NCBI RefSeq assembly: GCF_030295405.1
Contig: NZ_AP027080.1
Coordinates: 2,170,001-2,234,000, forward strand
DNA length: 64,000 nt
Reading direction: 5' to 3'
Source of the DNA: Mesoterricola silvestris
Lineage (GTDB): Bacteria > Acidobacteriota > Holophagae > Holophagales > Holophagaceae
Below the pieces are notes generated by a model, which was not told the origin of the DNA, ran no database searches, and was given only the letters and a program-made list of their open reading frames with translations. Below are positions 59,131 through 64,000 of this stretch, piece by piece (within the stretch, counting starts at the first letter, position 1; every line of letters starts with the position of its first letter). The translations under genes and the position numbers were made by a program.

Positions 59131-61956
59131 CTAGGCCATCCTGAACTTCCTCAAGGACTGCTTCAGGTCGTCCAGCCGGAAGGGCTTGGCCAGCATGGCC
59201 ACCGAGGGGTAGGCGTCCAGGAGCTCCAGGGCGGCGGTGTCGCTGCGGCCGGTGGTGAGGAGCACGGGCAGCTGGGGACGCAGTTCGCGCAGGCGGGGCA
59301 GGGTGCCGGCGCCGCCCAGGCCGGGCATGTTCATGTCCAGGATCACCAGGTCGGCGTGCAGGCCCCGGCCGAGGTCCGCCAGCGCATCCTCCCCGCAGGC
59401 GAAGGCCGTGGACCGGTGGCCCAGCACCTCCAGCACCTCTCCGATGGAGGCCCGGATCATATCGTCGTCGTCCACCACCAGGATATCCAGCGGTCCGGCC
59501 TCGTCCGGGGGCAGGGGGCCGGCCGCGGCGGGTTCGGGGAGGGCGTCGTCCGCGGCCGGGAAGCGCAGCGTCACCCGGGTCCCCGCGCCCGGACGGCTCT
59601 GGATCTCCATCTCCCCCTGGTGGGCCTTGACGGTGCCGTAGACCATGGAGAGGCCCAGGCCGGTGCCCTGGCCCTGGGGCTTGGTGGTGAAGAAGGGCTC
59701 CTGGGCCCGGGCGAGGATCTCCGGCGTCATGCCGGCGCCGTCGTCCTCCACCTGGATCTCCACCCAGCGCGCATCGACGTTCCGGGTGCGCAGGGTCAGG
59801 GTGCCGGCTTCGGCCATGGCGTCCCGGGCGTTGACGCAGAGGTTGAGGAAGGCGTTGGAGATGGCCCCCGCGTCGCCGCGCACGGGCCGGAGGCCCGGGG
59901 TGAGATCGATCTCCAGGCGCACCTTGGCCAGGAGGGTGTTCTCCAGCAGCTCGACCTCCTCGAGCAGGATGGCGTTCAGGTCCAGGCTGGCCACGTCCTC
60001 GGGGATGACCCGGGCGAAGGTGAGGAGCCTGCGCACCATCTTCCCGCCCCGGAGGGCGGCCTTGGCGATGGTTTCGAAGGTGGGGTAGCCGGGGGTGTCC
60101 GGGGGCAGGGCGGCCAACTTGGCCGTGGCCAGGCCCAGGATAGCCCCGAGCACGTTGTTCATGTCGTGGGCGATGCCCCCCGTGAGGTTGCCCAGGCTTT
60201 CCATTTTCTGGGCCTGCACCAGCTGGGCCTCCAGGGATCTGCGGATCTCCTTGGCGCGCTTGTGCTCGGTGATGTCCTCGTTGAAGGTGATGTAGTGGGT
60301 CACGGCGCCGGAGCCGTCCCGCACCGGCGCGATGGTGGCCCGCTCATGGAAGATCCCGCCGTCCTTGCGCAGGCTCGAGAACTCGCCCTCCCACACCCCG
60401 CCCTGGGTCAGGGCCACCCGGATCTGCAGGAAGTCCTTCAGGGGCGTGGAAGGCGCCTTCATGAAGATCGGATTCCGGCCGACGATCTCCGGGCGGGAAT
60501 AGCCGGTCATCTCCGTGAACCGCGGGTTCACGTACTCCACCTTCCATTCGCGGTCCAGGATCACGATGCCCAGGGGGCTCTGTTCCACCGCGGCGGAGAT
60601 CCTGCGCAGGGATTCCTCCGCCTCCTTCCGCTTCAGGTCCAGTTCCAGGTGCTCCAGGGCGAAGGAGGCATCGCTGGCGGCCTCCTCCAGGAGGGCGGTC
60701 TCGTTGGTCCCGAAAAAGCCCTTCTGTTTCGCGTAGACCATGAGCACCGCGCGCACGGCCCCCGCCTTCCGGATGGGGAACGCGGCGGCGGAGGCGAACC
60801 CGGACCTCCGGGCGGCGCCCTGCCAGGGGGCGCCTTCGCTGGAAGCCAGGAAATCGTTCTCGATGACGGGGCGGCCCTCCCGCAGGGCGGAGGCCGCCGG
60901 GCCATGGCGCTCCGGCGGGGCGTCGGTGGGAATGCGCAAGCGGTCGAGGTACGCGTACGGGTCCCCGCACCGGCTGGCGATCTCGATGCCGGCGTCGGCG
61001 GGGTCGTGCCAGCCGATCCAGGCCAGGGCGAAGCGCCCCTCCTTGACCAGGGCTTCGCAGATCATGTCCATGAGGGCCTGGGGGGTGCGGGCCCAGACGA
61101 TGGCCTGGTTCACCTGGCTCAGGGCGGCGTAGAGCTGGGTCATGCGCTCCAGCCGCCGGGCCTGGTCCTTCCATTCCGTGATATCCCGCGTCATGGTGAG
61201 GATGCAGGGTTCGCCGTCCAGGTCGATGCGGCTCGCGGAAATGAGCCCGGTGAGCACGCCGCCGTCCCTGCGCCGGAACTGGGCCTCGAACCCCAGCACC
61301 TTGCCGTCCTGCTGCAGGAGCTCCCGGAAGCGCTCCCGGTCCCGGGGGTCCACCCAGATGTCCAGGTCCTCGGGCCGGGAGGAGCGGCCCAGGACCTCGT
61401 GCTCCCGGAATCCCGTGGTGTGGAGGAAGGCCTGGTTCACCGTCAGGTAGACGCCGTCCGAAAGCCTGGAAATGGCCACGCTGTCGGGGTTGGCATGGAA
61501 GCTCCGGGAGAATTTCTCCTCCGAGGACCGCAGGGTCTCGGCGGCGCGCATGCGCCGGGTGATGTCGCTGAAGTTCACCAGCACGCCGCCCCCGGCCAGG
61601 GGCTCCGCGGAAACGTGGAGCCATTGCCGGCGGCCGTCCCTGCCCGTCCACACCAGTTCACGGTCCCGCACGGGCTGGCCGGTGCGGAGCACCACCCGCC
61701 CGGGGGCCTCCTGCACCGGCAGGACCGAACCGTCCCCCAGGAAGAGACCGGTCTGGCTCCCCTCCAGGCCGCCTTCCAGGAGGGCCTCCCGGTCCAGCCC
61801 CAGGATCCGGCTGGCGGCGCGGTTCGCCTCCACGTACCTCCCGTCCGGGTCCAGGAGCAGCACGCCCTGGTCCAGGGCGTCCATGAGGGGCGACCACCCC
61901 GACGGGGCGGTACGCCCCTGGCCTCCCGGGGGATCGGAAAAGCGTGGAGTGAGCAC
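59131..61956 (-). CDS. Hybrid histidine kinase with three PAS domains and GAF, 941 aa
   Basis: A soluble hybrid kinase. PAS 1 (~25-140, DQGVLLLDPDGRYVEANRAA), PAS 2 (~150-270, NPDSVAISRLSDGVYLTVNQ), a GAF domain (~285-445), PAS 3 (~455-575, PLGIVILDREWKVEYVNPRF), a HisKA box (GGIAHDMNNVLGAILGLATA, His near 595), a HATPase domain with QGTGLGLSMVYGTVKAHQG, and a receiver with the phosphoacceptor Asp near 873 (LVILDMNMPGLGG). No membrane helices. It reads upstream-cytoplasmic signals such as redox or gases by PAS. It lies beside another kinase gene on the same strand, but the two are about 110 bases apart. Confidence 0.95.
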   Translation of the reverse strand: MLTPRFSDPPGGQGRTAPSGWSPLMDALDQGVLLLDPDGRYVEANRAASRILGLDREALLEGGLEGSQTGLFLGDGSVLPVQEAPGRVVLRTGQPVRDRELVWTGRDGRRQWLHVSAEPLAGGGVLVNFSDITRRMRAAETLRSSEEKFSRSFHANPDSVAISRLSDGVYLTVNQAFLHTTGFREHEVLGRSSRPEDLDIWVDPRDRERFRELLQQDGKVLGFEAQFRRRDGGVLTGLISASRIDLDGEPCILTMTRDITEWKDQARRLERMTQLYAALSQVNQAIVWARTPQALMDMICEALVKEGRFALAWIGWHDPADAGIEIASRCGDPYAYLDRLRIPTDAPPERHGPAASALREGRPVIENDFLASSEGAPWQGAARRSGFASAAAFPIRKAGAVRAVLMVYAKQKGFFGTNETALLEEAASDASFALEHLELDLKRKEAEESLRRISAAVEQSPLGIVILDREWKVEYVNPRFTEMTGYSRPEIVGRNPIFMKAPSTPLKDFLQIRVALTQGGVWEGEFSSLRKDGGIFHERATIAPVRDGSGAVTHYITFNEDITEHKRAKEIRRSLEAQLVQAQKMESLGNLTGGIAHDMNNVLGAILGLATAKLAALPPDTPGYPTFETIAKAALRGGKMVRRLLTFARVIPEDVASLDLNAILLEEVELLENTLLAKVRLEIDLTPGLRPVRGDAGAISNAFLNLCVNARDAMAEAGTLTLRTRNVDARWVEIQVEDDGAGMTPEILARAQEPFFTTKPQGQGTGLGLSMVYGTVKAHQGEMEIQSRPGAGTRVTLRFPAADDALPEPAAAGPLPPDEAGPLDILVVDDDDMIRASIGEVLEVLGHRSTAFACGEDALADLGRGLHADLVILDMNMPGLGGAGTLPRLRELRPQLPVLLTTGRSDTAALELLDAYPSVAMLAKPFRLDDLKQSLRKFRMA

Positions 61957-62063
61957 TTCACGTTCCTTGGAAAAAACAAATTATTGAAAAGCCATGGAAC
62001 GCCCGGCGGAATTGAAAAAGGGCTGGGTGGCCCCAGGCTGCTGCTAAGAATGTCTCATCTCTA

Positions 62064-63821
62064 TCACCGGGTTTCCAGAGCTTCCTTGTCGGAATTCCGG
62101 TCGGAAGTCGGTAAACGGAGAGATGTCGGCAGTTCGATCACGAAGGTGGTGCCCGCGCCGGGTTCGGATTCCACCCGGATCCCGCCCCCGTGGTCGGCCA
62201 CGATGCTGGCGACCATGGCCAGGCCGAGGCCCGTGCCCTTTCCGGATTCCTTGGTGGAATAGAAGGGTTCGAAGATCCGCCGCTTCACCTCCCCGTCCAT
62301 GCCGCACCCGGTGTCCCGCACCTCCAGGCAGGCCTTGCCCCCGGCGCGGAAGGTCCGGAAGGTGAGCAGGCCTCCCTCCGGCATGGCATCCCGGGCATTG
62401 AGCCCCAGGTTGACGATGATCTGCTGCAGCTTCACGGACTCCCCGAAGAGCATGGGCACATCCGGCCCCAGGTCCTCCTCCACCCGGATCCGCCTGCCCA
62501 GCACGCCCCGCAGGAGGGAGACGCTGGCCGCCACCGTGGCGTTCAGGGACAGGAGCTCCCGCTTGCCGGGGTCCTGCCGGCTGAAATCCAGGAGGCCGCC
62601 CAGCACTTCGGCGCATTTGATCGCCGCGCCCTCCGCCGCCTTGAGCCGGGGCTGGAGGCCGGGGTGGTCCTTGGCCTGGCTCTGGCAGAGGTCGAGCTGG
62701 CCCAGCACCACACCCAGCTGGTTGTTCACGTCGTGCACGATGCCGGGGGCCATCATCCCCACCGAAGCCACCCGCTGGCTGTGCTCCACCTGGCGGGTCA
62801 GGGCCCGCATGGGGCGCACGACCCGCCGGTGCAGGTCCAGGATGCTCCAGGTCACGCCCAGGGCGGCGCCCAGGGCCAGGAGGAAGGACGCGGCCCTCCG
62901 GTACCCCAGGCCCGGGAAGAGATCCTCCTCCGGGATGGCCACCTGGAGCCGCATTTCCGGCGTCCCCGGGGTGGCATGGGTCCGGACCGCACCGATGACG
63001 GCCCTGCCGAAGGGCAGGAGGGGCTCCGGGGGGACCCGGGCCGCCAGGGGCTTCAGCTGGCAATCGAACCGGGCTTCCCGGTCGAGCATCTCCGGGGTCC
63101 GGGGCGGGACCAGCAGCAGGCCCCTCGGGTCCGTGACGACCATGCGGGTCCCCGGGGTGGGTTGCTGGTCCCAGATCACATGGGTCAGTTCCTCCAGGGA
63201 GACGTCCACGCCGATGACGCCTTCCAGGAGGCCCCGGCGGTTGCGCACGGGGACCGTGTACGTGAATCCCCCCACCTTGGAGGTGTAGAACCGGTAGGCC
63301 TCCGGGGTCCAGGCCGGCCGGTCCTGGGCGGCCCCGAAGCGGTACCAGAACCGGGTGCGGGCGTCGTAGACCTCGTGGGGATCCGTGGGGCCGGGCACCC
63401 ACCTGCCGTGGTCCATGCGGTACCGCCTGGGGTTCCGGCCCCCCGGGAAGAGCACCAGGTTCCATTCCCCGTCCTTGCGCACCACGCACGCGGAATCCCC
63501 GTCCTGGCGGCTCAGGATGAGGTTCGAGACGATGGCCCCCTGCTCCAGGAAGGAAATGACGTTCTGCAGCTTCTCGGGATCATCCAGGCGGCCCTCCTCC
63601 CGGGACCACCAGGCGCCGAAGGCCAGGGCGGTGGTTTCCGCCCGGCTCATTTCCCGGGACACGGCCCGGTCCATCTGGGTGAGGGCATCCGCGGCCCGAA
63701 CCCGGGCCTGGGCCCGGGGGGCCTGCACGAGCCCCCACCACCAGAGCCCCAGGATCCCGGCGCAGCAAACGGAGGCGAGCAGGATCACCTTCCACAAAAC
63801 CCTGCTGTTGTTACGGGACAT
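62064..63821 (-). CDS. Membrane sensor histidine kinase with dCache-like domain
   Basis: 585 residues. A first helix (VILLASVCCAGILGLWWWGL), a ~240-residue periplasmic Cache domain (FWYRFGAAQDRPAWTPEAYR, GGFTYTVPVRNRRGLLEGVI, GVDVSLEELTHVIWDQ), a second helix (AASFLLALGAALGVTWSILD), then a HisKA box (APGIVHDVNNQLGVVLGQLD, His near 362) and a HATPase domain ending in GKGTGLGLAMVASIVADHGG. The VHD in the His box fits the normal HisKA pattern. It senses a small molecule outside the inner membrane. There is no receiver. Confidence 0.95.
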   Translation of the reverse strand: MSRNNSRVLWKVILLASVCCAGILGLWWWGLVQAPRAQARVRAADALTQMDRAVSREMSRAETTALAFGAWWSREEGRLDDPEKLQNVISFLEQGAIVSNLILSRQDGDSACVVRKDGEWNLVLFPGGRNPRRYRMDHGRWVPGPTDPHEVYDARTRFWYRFGAAQDRPAWTPEAYRFYTSKVGGFTYTVPVRNRRGLLEGVIGVDVSLEELTHVIWDQQPTPGTRMVVTDPRGLLLVPPRTPEMLDREARFDCQLKPLAARVPPEPLLPFGRAVIGAVRTHATPGTPEMRLQVAIPEEDLFPGLGYRRAASFLLALGAALGVTWSILDLHRRVVRPMRALTRQVEHSQRVASVGMMAPGIVHDVNNQLGVVLGQLDLCQSQAKDHPGLQPRLKAAEGAAIKCAEVLGGLLDFSRQDPGKRELLSLNATVAASVSLLRGVLGRRIRVEEDLGPDVPMLFGESVKLQQIIVNLGLNARDAMPEGGLLTFRTFRAGGKACLEVRDTGCGMDGEVKRRIFEPFYSTKESGKGTGLGLAMVASIVADHGGGIRVESEPGAGTTFVIELPTSLRLPTSDRNSDKEALETR

Positions 63822-63913
63822 CCGCAGCCACTCCGTTCAAATTTCCGTCGGTGCGTCAAGTCTGCCAGGATTACGGCATTCACCAAGGGGCTCCGGAAAT
63901 TTTCCTCCGGGCC

Positions 63914-64000
63914 CTACCAGGCGTAGGCCAGGCCCGCCAGAAGGGCATCCGTATCCCGGTGGTTCCGCGTGGCGGTGCGGTTCCACTGCAATCGCGCGCC
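63914..64000 (-). CDS. C-terminal end of an outer-membrane protein (cut by window edge)
   Basis: The last 28 residues include RLQWNRTATRNHRDTDALLA and end GLAYAW, a strand pair closing with Trp as in many outer-membrane barrels. The rest of the gene lies beyond the window, so the family is not certain. The base use fits the host. Confidence 0.6.
   Translation of the reverse strand, partial: GARLQWNRTATRNHRDTDALLAGLAYAW

Noticed and set aside
1-64000. tRNA or rRNA genes
   Set aside because: I saw no convincing cloverleaf or rRNA sequence by eye; a covariance search would be needed to exclude tRNAs fully.

Overview
The window comes from a GC-rich Gram-negative chromosome. Outer-membrane porins, Tat-exported flavoproteins, multiheme c-type cytochromes and many sensor kinases and chemoreceptors suggest a respiring acidobacterium of the Geothrix/Holophaga type. 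That placement is inferred from gene style; no rRNA or marker gene is present to prove it.

Layout. 1-5.6 kb: the end of metG, a small unknown gene, xthA, a large hybrid histidine kinase and three small unknown genes. 5.8-18.7 kb: a complete chromosomal integron. intI lies on the minus strand, its promoter and attI1 follow, and about 17 cassettes on the plus strand are separated by recognisable attC sites. Two cassettes are near-identical copies that lack a convincing gene. A second attI with a truncated intI fragment lies inside the array near 16.9-17.5 kb. The last two cassettes have decayed attC sites and are followed by the C-terminal stump of a Fis/NtrC-type regulator. 18.9-25.8 kb: small export, lipoprotein, acetyltransferase, reductase-like and membrane genes, with a palindromic repeat at 24.2 kb.

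25.9-36.4 kb: two paralogous porin / Tat flavoprotein / multiheme cytochrome modules, probably for extracytoplasmic respiratory reduction of organic acids. They are associated with tatA, an AraC regulator and a chemoreceptor. Between them sits ribB under an FMN riboswitch, which could supply flavin. 36.4-40.2 kb: a long inverted repeat, a membrane histidine kinase and a membrane protein. 40.6-45.0 kb: a three-gene unit with its own AT-rich sigma70-like promoter, encoding a gluzincin-type metallopeptidase, a ComEC-like metallo-beta-lactamase-fold protein and a helical protein of unknown function. This and the integron are the best candidates for new biology.

45.3-50.5 kb: a LytTR/LytS signalling cluster with an outer-membrane protein, then a chemoreceptor and a small unknown gene. 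51.0-53.1 kb: a group II intron whose exact ends can be set because it interrupts a copy of the palindromic repeat; IBS1 and EBS1 are complementary. 53.2-64 kb: a secreted aspartyl protease with a PDZ domain, an unknown exported protein, a propeller-GGDEF receptor, two more histidine kinases and the end of an outer-membrane protein gene.
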